From an uncultured Lachnospiraceae bacterium (GTDB lineage: Bacteria; Bacillota; Clostridia; Lachnospirales; Lachnospiraceae), in assembly GCA_910585935.1 (NCBI GenBank), contig CAJUHN010000011.1:1-32236 (forward strand): 32,236 bases of DNA, written 5' to 3'. The stretch's first letter is position 1; each line of letters begins with the position of its first letter. A program made the position numbers and the translations under genes. This document shows, one piece after another, positions 24,360 through 32,236 of the stretch. The notes under the pieces are model-generated. The model was not told the origin of the DNA, did no database searches, and was given only the letters and a program-made list of their open reading frames with translations.

Positions 24360-27300
24360 AAAATACAAACGAAGCAAATGGAACAGCTTAAGAAAAACGG
24401 CTATGCCACAGGCAGGGGAAAACTCATCGGCGCACACGCTTTCGGGACAATGAACGCATATGCTGGAACGGATACATACACAAAATACAATAGGGGAAAT
24501 GTCCTACTGGACTGGAGGAGCAATCCTGCAAACCCTAAAAACAATCCAAAGAAACCATCTATAGAAAAGGAAAAGGCAGAAGAAGAAAAAGAAGCGTTTG
24601 AAGAGGTTATTGACTGGATTGAGCGCAGGGTTCAAAAGTTCCAGCGTTTATTTGACAAATGGATCAAGCAAGCAGAAACAACCGTAACAAAAGGATTCAT
24701 AAATAAATATTATAAAAAAGCGTTTAAAACCGAAAAGAAAGAGCTGGACACATACAGCAAAGCTTATAACCGCTATATGAAGGAAGCAAATGCCACAGGG
24801 TTAAGCAAAAAATACCAGAATAAAGTAAAAAACGGCACAATTGACATTGAAAATATCAAAGATGAGGATTTAGCCAACAAAATCCAGAAATACCAGGAAT
24901 GGTATGATAAAGCCATCGAATCAACTACGTCTTTTGTGGAAACAGCGGAGGAATTATACAATTTGCCGCTTGACAAAGCTGCGACAAAAATAGAAAAATT
25001 CAAAGATGCAATTGACCTCCTGGATAAAAAGTTAAACAATGCTATCGGGCATAAGGCTAAAAACACCCTGATCGACCAGCAAACCCGTGAAGAATTTAAA
25101 ACTTTAAACGCGAATGCAAAAGCCCAAAAAGAATCTAAAAAGAATTTAAAAAAAGCAGGAAAAGAAGTTACCAAAAACAGCATTCTAAACAGCCCTGATG
25201 TTACAAAAAAAGAAAAGAAGAAAATAAAAGAAGCCGTAAAGAATGGAAAAGAAATTGACATTTCTATGTTTAAAGAAGGGTCAAAAGCTTATAACGCTGC
25301 CGTCAAATATAATGAAGCTTTAAAAGCAAACAAAAAAGCCACGCAGGAACTTTCCATGTCACAGGAAGAATATAACGCATGGCTTGTGGAAGCTTCCAAA
25401 CTAAAATTTGACAATATTGCGGATGATTATGAGAAAAAAATACAGCTTCTTGATCATCAAATGACTGCCGTTGATAACCGGATTTCTGAAATCGAAGCTT
25501 CTGGAAAAAATGTAAACAGGTCATATTATGATACGCAAAAAAAGATAAATGCACAAACCCGTAAAGAATTAATGGAAGAAAAATCCAAACTCGAAGAAAA
25601 TTTATCTACCATAAAAAAAGGAACCGACGAGTGGTATGATGCATTTGACCAAATACAACAAGTGTCGTCTTCTATTTCCGATTGTGAAAAAGAAACATAT
25701 AATTTAAATAACGCCATTAACCAACTGCATTTTGATTTATTTGATGATATTTCTGAATCTATTAGCCGAATTATCACGGAACAGGAATTCCTGCAAAGCT
25801 TATTTGCACATGAGAAAACGACAGATAGTAAAACAGGTAATTTTACCGAAGCCGGCATTGCAAAATTAGGATCGCTTTCTGCAAGTTATCATGCATCTAA
25901 GAACCGGGCAGACAAAGATGGGGAAGAAGTAAAAGAATTGCAGCGCATGTTAGATTCTGGTTCCCTCCATAGCGATCTGCTGGGTGTTACTTTTAATTCT
26001 ATTGATGACTTGCAGGAACGGCTAGATGAAACTTATACAAAATGGCAAAATGACATCAAAGAAACATATGGGGTCGAAACTGCTATTGCCGATTTAATGA
26101 AAGAAAGATACCAGGCACAACTTGACCTGTTAAAAGAGTTAATTGATGCAAAAAAAGAAGCTTTAAATGCCGAAAAAGATTTACATGACTATCATAATAC
26201 AATCAATGAAAAAACAAATGATATTGCAACCATACAAAAACAAATTGCCGCTTACTCTGGGGACACTTCAGAAGAATCACTTGCAAGGCTCCAAAAATTA
26301 CAAAAAGAATTAGAAGAAAAGAAAAGTGATTTAAAAGAAACAGAATATGACAGGTATATTTCAGACCAGCAGGATATGCTTGATAAACTGTATGAAGAAT
26401 ATGAAGAACTTGTCACAAAAAAACTAGAAGATTTTATGGGGCTTGTATCTGAAGGTCTTGAAATATCAAATGAAAATACCAGTGACATTTATAATTATAT
26501 CGAAAAAATTGCCAATGATAACAATTACATCAAAGAAACAAAAGGGATGTTCGACAGTTTATCTAAAGATATAAAAACAAATGTAGATGATATCATCAAA
26601 GAAATAGCCAAGAAAAATACAGATAATAGCGGAGTAAATTCAAATGGACAAGGAGACGTTGTAGCAGATTCAGCCAAACCATCAAACACAAATACCAATT
26701 CTTCGAATGGATCTTCAGGAAGTGAAAATTCAAGCAATTCTGATACAATTAATAACCAGCGTAACTTAGCTATGGATTTTGTAGCTGGGCATTTAAAAAA
26801 CCGCAAAAAAACCAGCAAAAAAAAATCGGAATATGGAGCGGTTAATAAAAAAATCTTTGAAAATAAAGCAAACTTATATAAAGGTACTGGAAAAGTTTTA
26901 AAACATGAAGAGCTAATAGAACTCGCAAAATTACTAAAAGTAAAATACGATAATAATACAAAAAATGGAAACCTTTATAAAAAATTGCAATCAATCAAAT
27001 TTCCAGGTTTTAGAAATGGTGGAATTGTATCAGTAGATGATATTGAAAGACAAGTGCGAAAAAATGGTGACGATGGAATTGCAAGCGTAAGAAATGGTGA
27101 ATCTATATTGACACCAGTTCAAACAGAGTTGTTTAAGAAATTCACAGATAAAATACCAGATTTTCTATCATATTATCATAATATATCAGATGTATCGGAA
27201 TCACAATATCCTATGAATAGTTTAAACGCTATTCAACCCCAGAGAAACGTGGATAACGTTATACATATTGATAATATTAATCTTCCAAATGTGAATAATG

Positions 27301-27428
27301 CAAAACAATTTGCTGATGAACTATTGCCTGAACTACAAAAAAATAAATCTTTTGAAAATTTGATTGGCGGCATAACAACAAACAGAATGGATGGATTTGG
27401 CAGGTTTGATAAATTTAAACCAATTTAA
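24360..27428 (+). CDS. Tape measure protein, exon 4 (residues 2157-3178)
   Basis: The exon begins KIQTKQMEQLKKNGYATGRG, directly continuing the FNH end of exon 3; ATG 24378 is internal. It holds long Lys/Glu coiled coils (residues ~35-730 of the exon), a Ser/Asn/Gly-rich spacer (SNTNTNSSNGSSGSENSSN), then the usual C-terminal block FPGFRNGGIVSVDDIERQ, GIASVRNGESILTPVQ, ending DGFGRFDKFKPI. Composition turns back to AT-rich from about 26,600. A hairpin follows the stop. Confidence 0.88.
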   Translation, partial: KIQTKQMEQLKKNGYATGRGKLIGAHAFGTMNAYAGTDTYTKYNRGNVLLDWRSNPANPKNNPKKPSIEKEKAEEEKEAFEEVIDWIERRVQKFQRLFDKWIKQAETTVTKGFINKYYKKAFKTEKKELDTYSKAYNRYMKEANATGLSKKYQNKVKNGTIDIENIKDEDLANKIQKYQEWYDKAIESTTSFVETAEELYNLPLDKAATKIEKFKDAIDLLDKKLNNAIGHKAKNTLIDQQTREEFKTLNANAKAQKESKKNLKKAGKEVTKNSILNSPDVTKKEKKKIKEAVKNGKEIDISMFKEGSKAYNAAVKYNEALKANKKATQELSMSQEEYNAWLVEASKLKFDNIADDYEKKIQLLDHQMTAVDNRISEIEASGKNVNRSYYDTQKKINAQTRKELMEEKSKLEENLSTIKKGTDEWYDAFDQIQQVSSSISDCEKETYNLNNAINQLHFDLFDDISESISRIITEQEFLQSLFAHEKTTDSKTGNFTEAGIAKLGSLSASYHASKNRADKDGEEVKELQRMLDSGSLHSDLLGVTFNSIDDLQERLDETYTKWQNDIKETYGVETAIADLMKERYQAQLDLLKELIDAKKEALNAEKDLHDYHNTINEKTNDIATIQKQIAAYSGDTSEESLARLQKLQKELEEKKSDLKETEYDRYISDQQDMLDKLYEEYEELVTKKLEDFMGLVSEGLEISNENTSDIYNYIEKIANDNNYIKETKGMFDSLSKDIKTNVDDIIKEIAKKNTDNSGVNSNGQGDVVADSAKPSNTNTNSSNGSSGSENSSNSDTINNQRNLAMDFVAGHLKNRKKTSKKKSEYGAVNKKIFENKANLYKGTGKVLKHEELIELAKLLKVKYDNNTKNGNLYKKLQSIKFPGFRNGGIVSVDDIERQVRKNGDDGIASVRNGESILTPVQTELFKKFTDKIPDFLSYYHNISDVSESQYPMNSLNAIQPQRNVDNVIHIDNINLPNVNNAKQFADELLPELQKNKSFENLIGGITTNRMDGFGRFDKFKPI

Positions 27429-27434
27429 CTAACT

Positions 27435-27460
27435 TGAGAGGGTGTTTTTAAACATCCTCT
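27435..27460 (+). terminator. Hairpin after the tape measure gene
   Basis: GAGAGG(G)TGTTT pairs with AACATCCTCTC; only a weak T-rich tail follows (TATTTAATT). It is a partial terminator or mRNA 3'-end stabiliser. Confidence 0.55.
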
Positions 27461-27482
27461 CTATTTAATTATAGGAGGAAAA

Positions 27483-27731
27483 ATGGGAGTTAAAGGAAAA
27501 GCAGAAAAAGAAACCATAAAAATTCTTATAAATGAAAACAAACGTTTAAAACGGGAAAACCAACATTTATATGAATCTATAAATGAATTAGATCGTTACA
27601 AAGATGAATATAGAAACCTAATAGAAAAATTATCTGAGATCAAAGAAAAATACAGAAAGAAGATAAATGATTTTGACAAATTAGAAAAAAGATATAAAAA
27701 AGAACTAGAAAAACTTATAAAAATCAATTAA
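27483..27731 (+). CDS. Small coiled-coil protein between tape measure and distal tail genes
   Basis: ATG follows AGGAGG. All 82 residues are predicted charged helix with heptad-like spacing (INENKRLKRENQHLYESI, YRNLIEKLSEIKEKYRKKIN). It resembles a short leucine-zipper rod with no enzymatic motif. Its position suggests a minor tail or tail-assembly helper that bundles with the tape measure coiled coils, but that is inference. Confidence 0.55.
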   Translation: MGVKGKAEKETIKILINENKRLKRENQHLYESINELDRYKDEYRNLIEKLSEIKEKYRKKINDFDKLEKRYKKELEKLIKIN

Positions 27732-27748
27732 ATGGATGGTGATTGTGG

Positions 27749-28534
27749 ATGTTTGCTTCAGATTTTTTATTTGACAACCAGCGTGCAAGTGATTTGGGTT
27801 TAATAATATGTTCTTTTAACAATGAATTTGAAACTGCTTCTGGTGGTGAAATAGAATTTAATACAATCCACACACCAGGAAATGATAAATTCACGTTTTA
27901 CGGATCACAATTTAATTCAGTTATAACTTGGAATTTTTCTATATGCAAAAATCCTTGTTCGAACAAAATTTTATATTTTGACCAATATGAAGAAAGCCTT
28001 ATTGTTAAATGGCTGTTACATACTGATGGATATAAAATATTACAATTTTACCAAGAAGGATATTCAGATATCTCCTATTATGTATATTTTAATATAATCC
28101 CTCATCAGATAGAAGGAAAAACGGTAGGGTTTGACCTAACTGCAACATCTAACTGCGGATATGGATATACAAACATTATAAAACGAAAAACAATCATTAA
28201 CTCCTCGATGCCATTAAAAATAAATATTCACAGCGATATTAATACATATGTTCTTCCAATCGTAAAGGTAAAAGGGGAAGGCAGGTTCTCGATTGATAAT
28301 TATAAAGATATGGATTTGAAATATTCAATATTAGATAAAAAAATAGAACTTGCTATTACAAAGGAAGTAATTATGGACTCAGAAAATGACGTTATTATTG
28401 GATTGCAAAATCCTGATGATTTTAATTATCATTTTTTAAAATTGATAGACGGGATAAACATTATAACAACAGATTCGATTTCAAATATAGAATTAGAAAT
28501 ACAATACAGGGAACCAAGGAGGATTATTATATAA
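27749..28534 (+). CDS. Distal tail protein (Dit-like)
   Basis: The 261-residue product begins MFASDFLFDNQRASDLGLII, followed by NTIHTPGNDKFTFYGSQFNS and a beta-rich N-domain with a paired ITWNFSICKNPC strand; the C-terminal half is a second beta domain. This is the layout of the siphophage Dit family that caps the tail tube at the baseplate. I prefer ATG 27749, preceded by GGATGGTGA; a TTG at 27743 is also possible. Two bases separate it from the next gene's GTG. Confidence 0.8.
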   Translation: MFASDFLFDNQRASDLGLIICSFNNEFETASGGEIEFNTIHTPGNDKFTFYGSQFNSVITWNFSICKNPCSNKILYFDQYEESLIVKWLLHTDGYKILQFYQEGYSDISYYVYFNIIPHQIEGKTVGFDLTATSNCGYGYTNIIKRKTIINSSMPLKINIHSDINTYVLPIVKVKGEGRFSIDNYKDMDLKYSILDKKIELAITKEVIMDSENDVIIGLQNPDDFNYHFLKLIDGINIITTDSISNIELEIQYREPRRIII

Positions 28535-28535
28535 C

Positions 28536-31500
28536 GTGAATCAGAAAATAAGACAGCCATATGAAGTAATCAAAATAGATAAATATACAAGAAGAATTAA
28601 AAATCCAGTAATTCTTCTTTTGAATAGGTCTTTTCACAAAATTGGTAGGATAAGCAGATATACAGACTGGAACGTTTCTTTGGTCGGAGATGGAATTGAC
28701 GAAATATGCTTTAACGTACATAAATATTCAAATGGAGTTTTGTGTCCTGTTTGGGATAACTTGGTAGATTTAAAAGTAATTGATGTCGAAGATTTCGGAA
28801 GGTTTGAAATTAGCGTAGATTACACAGATAATACAGAGACCGTAAAATTTATTCATGGCTTTTCATTAGAAACGGAATTATCCCAAATTATGTTATATGA
28901 TTTTCATGTTAATGATGAAGATGCTGCTGATATGGTCAAAACGGATTACAGCAAAGACAATTACGATGAAGATGGGAATTATATACCTACTACATTTTAT
29001 AGGGAAATTTTAGATACAGATACACAAGAAGATGTAGAATTCAAAAAAAAACATTCGTTACTGCATCGTGTATTAGCAGACAAAGCTCCCCATTGGAGCA
29101 TTGGATATGTTACTCCTTATATCGCAATGGAAGAAGGATTAAATGCAGAACCATCTTCTACTTTCCAAAGAACTTATACGGCAGACGGAGAATCGATTTA
29201 TGAATTTTTGACCCAAACAGTCGCAAAAGAAAGCAATGTAGTTTTTGTTTTTGACACTATTAACCGAAAGATAAATTGCTATAGTTTATGTAATGATGCG
29301 TTTGATCCAGAAACAGGAAAAATTAAAATCGCGGGCGTTGGTCAGGATACGACTATTCTTGTGTCAAAAACAAAACTTGCAAATGAAATTAAATTATCAG
29401 CAAATAAAGATAATATAAAAAACTGTTTTCGTGTGCAAGGTGGAGATGATGTTATTACTGACATGGTTTCTGCTGTAAACATGAATGGTTCTAAATATAT
29501 TTATCAATTCGCACAATTTCAATATGACGACATGACAGAAGATCTAAGAAGTAGATTAATGAGTTACCAGGCAATGATGGAAGACAAGAAAACACAAGAG
29601 GCTTATTATGGGGAAACTGGTATTTATACAAGACTGTGCAATGCATATGATGACCTTGTTTATTATGAATCAGCGATGATGCCAGATACTTCAAAAGCAG
29701 TAGACATAGGGAGTGCAAAAGAACAATATGATAAAATGATAAAAGAACTTGCCAATCACGGGTCTTATGTTGCAGTATCTTCCCTTAATTCATACGATAA
29801 CAATTTATTTGTTGGAGTAACAAATAATATCGAAGCGTATTTGCAAATTTTAATTGATTCAAGGTTTGAGCTTAAAATTATAAAAGATACAACTGCTTAT
29901 AATGATAAAAGTCATGTATGGACAGGAAAAGTTCAAATTGTACAGCGGACAGATGACAAAAATATTTATCCTATTGATGAGTCCACCGTAAATAATATAT
30001 ATATAAATGTAAATGAAGATAAAATGGCGTTTGCAAAACAAAAGATTGAAAAGGCTTTATCTAAAGGTTCTATATTAGACATCGATTTTGAAGTTGCTGG
30101 AATGGGAGAACCTGAAATGTATGAATACTTTAGAAAATATTCTTTGAACCGCCTTACATCTTTTTATGATGGATATAATTCTTGCATTAGCATTCTTATA
30201 GAACTGGGGGAAACTGTAAATTCAGAAGTTAGTGATACAATATACTATAAATATGAAAAAAGATTAAGGATTGTAAAAGATGTTTTAGAGGAAAGAAAAA
30301 AAGATATAAAAATTATACAAGATAATATTGATAAATTAAAAAAAGAACAAAAAGATTTTATGTATGGCAGCGATATATATGAACCGCACGATTTTAAGAC
30401 TTATATGGGCGATTTATATAATGAATTTTGTAAATATCGGAGAGAAGAAACATATTCTAACAACAATTACATTTCTGATGGTCTGGACACAGCAGAATGC
30501 CTTTTAAAAACAAAAGAATTGCTGGACACAGCAAATAAAGAATTAAAGAAAACATGTATGCTGCAAAGGACAGTTTCTACTTCTTTGAATAATTTATTTG
30601 CATTACCAGAATTTGAGCCATTGTATGATAAGTTCGCATTGTATAATTATATCAGGATACGAACAGATGATGAACTTTTAAAATTGCGGTTAATTGGAAT
30701 TGAATTTAGTGGTGATTCTGTAGAAGAAATACAGGTTACATTTTCAGAACAAATTGAATCTATCGAAGGTTCAACAGGGACTATACGAAACATATTAAAG
30801 AAAGCTTCAAATATGTCTGGAACTTACGCCTCCACAGTTTTGCAAGCAAAAAAAGGAACACAGGCAAAAAATGAGATACAGGATATATATGAAAACGGGC
30901 TAGATACTGGGAAAGCTATGGTTACTAATAATGAAAATCAAGAGGTAACAATCACTTCTTCTGGGATTATTGGAAAAAATATGTACGATGAGGGGTCTTA
31001 TGGAGATAAACAGTTCCGCATCACCGGAAATACAATTTCATTTACAAATGATAATTGGAAATCAGTAAGAATGACACTTGGTGAAAATACTTTTTGGAAT
31101 CCGATTAAAAAGAAAGAAGAAACTGCGTATGGAATTTTTGCAGATGCTATTGTAGGAAATATGATTGCCGGGAATAATATGTTTATTGGCAATAAAAATG
31201 GAAATGTATTAATTAGTGGAGACGGGATTCAGATAGACAAAGGCACAATCACATGGGGAAAAGATAAAGTAAACCCTCCTGAAATGGAGGACATTGACGG
31301 ATTTTCAGAATTTAAAGACAAGGTGAACATTGCACTCACTGGGTCTACGGAAATTGGATCCGACTATGTAATATCCCCTAAAATCGGCGGAGGATATCTT
31401 TATATAAAGGATAAACGCACAATTGGGAATACTGGAATAGGTATAGAGATTAACCCAAATGGGACGAATTTCACTGGGCACAATGCGGATTATGTATTCA

Positions 31501-32236
31501 ACGTTTCAAAAAATGAAAAGCTTATTATGGGAGTGGACACGGACGGCAATGGGTATTTTAATGGAAATATTACTGGTTCTAAAATAACTGGTTCTAAAAT
31601 AATTACAGCAAGTAAAAATGAAGATAATATAACAGAAATTTCTGGTGGTATTATAAGAAACAGAGGGTATATTGCTGATAAATATTCAGAATGTGATATA
31701 ATAGATGGTAATATCGCAATACATTCAGATAAAAATTCATTAACTATGAATTCTGCAGGTTTAATGATTTATTCAAAAAAAGAAAATCCAGAAGTCAATA
31801 TGGATCGTTATGAATTTGTTGTTGATTTGTCTGATTTGTCTGATTCGTCGAATTCATTTACTACAAACCTAAAATCTACTTTTGATAATAATGTTTTTAT
31901 GAATAAAGAATTAAATGTTGACGGTGATATAACTGTCGGAAATGGACTAGGTACAATAAATGGTATTTTAAACAGCACATCAGACCGCAATCTAAAATCC
32001 GATATAAAACCATTAACAGAAAAACACATGAAATTCTTTTCCTTACTGCAACCTGTATCTTTTAAATTTAAAGATGGCAGGTCAGGAAGAACGCATGTTG
32101 GATTTATAAGCCAAGATGTAGAAAACTCTATGAAACAAGCTGGACTTACAGATTTAGATTTCGCAGGATTCTGTAAAGATGTTAAAATAATTGAGACAGA
32201 GGATGAATATGGAAATACAACAAGCCAAATAGAGAA
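28536..32236 (+). CDS. Tail-tip/receptor-binding protein with S74 chaperone domain (3' end outside window)
   Basis: GTG follows AAGGAGGA. The frame is open to the window end, so at least 1,233 residues are seen. The N-terminal ~400 residues match the 'phage minor structural protein' (Tal-like) baseplate hub: NPVILLLNRSFHKIGRISRY, HSLLHRVLADKAPHWSIGYV, FVFDTINRKINCYSL. Residues ~560-680 are coiled coil. Beta-rich repeats follow (GSKITGSKIITASKNEDNIT). The end is an intramolecular chaperone, peptidase S74: SDRNLKSDIKPL with Ser1149 and Lys1154 as the self-cleavage pair, then PVSFKFKDG and THVGFISQDVENSM. The domain trimerises the fibre and then cuts itself off. This protein should contact the host wall. 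Confidence 0.85.
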   Translation, partial: MNQKIRQPYEVIKIDKYTRRIKNPVILLLNRSFHKIGRISRYTDWNVSLVGDGIDEICFNVHKYSNGVLCPVWDNLVDLKVIDVEDFGRFEISVDYTDNTETVKFIHGFSLETELSQIMLYDFHVNDEDAADMVKTDYSKDNYDEDGNYIPTTFYREILDTDTQEDVEFKKKHSLLHRVLADKAPHWSIGYVTPYIAMEEGLNAEPSSTFQRTYTADGESIYEFLTQTVAKESNVVFVFDTINRKINCYSLCNDAFDPETGKIKIAGVGQDTTILVSKTKLANEIKLSANKDNIKNCFRVQGGDDVITDMVSAVNMNGSKYIYQFAQFQYDDMTEDLRSRLMSYQAMMEDKKTQEAYYGETGIYTRLCNAYDDLVYYESAMMPDTSKAVDIGSAKEQYDKMIKELANHGSYVAVSSLNSYDNNLFVGVTNNIEAYLQILIDSRFELKIIKDTTAYNDKSHVWTGKVQIVQRTDDKNIYPIDESTVNNIYINVNEDKMAFAKQKIEKALSKGSILDIDFEVAGMGEPEMYEYFRKYSLNRLTSFYDGYNSCISILIELGETVNSEVSDTIYYKYEKRLRIVKDVLEERKKDIKIIQDNIDKLKKEQKDFMYGSDIYEPHDFKTYMGDLYNEFCKYRREETYSNNNYISDGLDTAECLLKTKELLDTANKELKKTCMLQRTVSTSLNNLFALPEFEPLYDKFALYNYIRIRTDDELLKLRLIGIEFSGDSVEEIQVTFSEQIESIEGSTGTIRNILKKASNMSGTYASTVLQAKKGTQAKNEIQDIYENGLDTGKAMVTNNENQEVTITSSGIIGKNMYDEGSYGDKQFRITGNTISFTNDNWKSVRMTLGENTFWNPIKKKEETAYGIFADAIVGNMIAGNNMFIGNKNGNVLISGDGIQIDKGTITWGKDKVNPPEMEDIDGFSEFKDKVNIALTGSTEIGSDYVISPKIGGGYLYIKDKRTIGNTGIGIEINPNGTNFTGHNADYVFNVSKNEKLIMGVDTDGNGYFNGNITGSKITGSKIITASKNEDNITEISGGIIRNRGYIADKYSECDIIDGNIAIHSDKNSLTMNSAGLMIYSKKENPEVNMDRYEFVVDLSDLSDSSNSFTTNLKSTFDNNVFMNKELNVDGDITVGNGLGTINGILNSTSDRNLKSDIKPLTEKHMKFFSLLQPVSFKFKDGRSGRTHVGFISQDVENSMKQAGLTDLDFAGFCKDVKIIETEDEYGNTTSQIE

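Noticed and set aside
1..32236. tRNA or rRNA genes
   Set aside because: I saw no cloverleaf with a TTC-type T-loop and no rRNA sequence anywhere in the window.

Overview
The window is AT-rich, Gram-positive-type phage or prophage DNA. Shine-Dalgarno sites are strong, promoters are sigma-A-like, and the tail, lysis, RusA and PemK-like proteins resemble those of gut Clostridia, most likely Lachnospiraceae. It covers the late region of a siphophage with a very long tail. Both ends are cut: a connector gene at the left and a tail-tip/receptor-binding gene at the right.

Layout. 1-3463 holds the connector, stopper-like, tail-completion and major tail genes. 3534-5257 holds a zinc-finger protein, a small protein and a cysteine desulfurase. 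5423-7209 is the lysis cassette (T4-type lysozyme, holin, membrane/coiled-coil protein). 7264-7629 is a type I toxin-antitoxin module with mirrored promoters. 7733-8929 holds RusA and four small genes. 9059-9514 is a neck/tail-completion-like gene. 9593-27428 is the tape measure gene, split into four exons. 27483-32236 holds a coiled-coil protein, the distal tail protein and a >1,233-residue tail protein with a peptidase-S74 chaperone domain.

The central feature is the tape measure gene. It is interrupted three times, and at each site I could place a group I intron splice junction using three rules: P1 pairing with a U-G wobble at the 5' splice site, a terminal G, and an unbroken reading frame. 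Intron 1 (1.5 kb) carries a zinc-finger/EDxHD-like homing endonuclease inside a loop closed by a 14-bp stem. Intron 2 (5.5 kb) has a complete ribozyme core in its first ~330 nt. About 5 kb of cargo follows: a DUF262 protein, a response-regulator remnant, two ImmA/IrrE peptidases with a membrane protein, a CxxC-cluster protein and a lipoprotein. It ends in four tandem hairpins that share one loop sequence. Intron 3 (1.25 kb) carries a PemK/MazF-like toxin and its antitoxin in its P8 loop, where a homing endonuclease might be expected. Joining the exons gives one 3,178-residue protein.

The strongest candidate for something undescribed is this use of group I introns in one essential phage gene as carriers of accessory, addiction and possibly defence cargo, together with the hairpin array and duplicated 3' splice region of intron 2. 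Three genes also seem to start at AUA or AUC behind good Shine-Dalgarno sites. Splicing, toxin activity and defence roles are inferred from sequence only.
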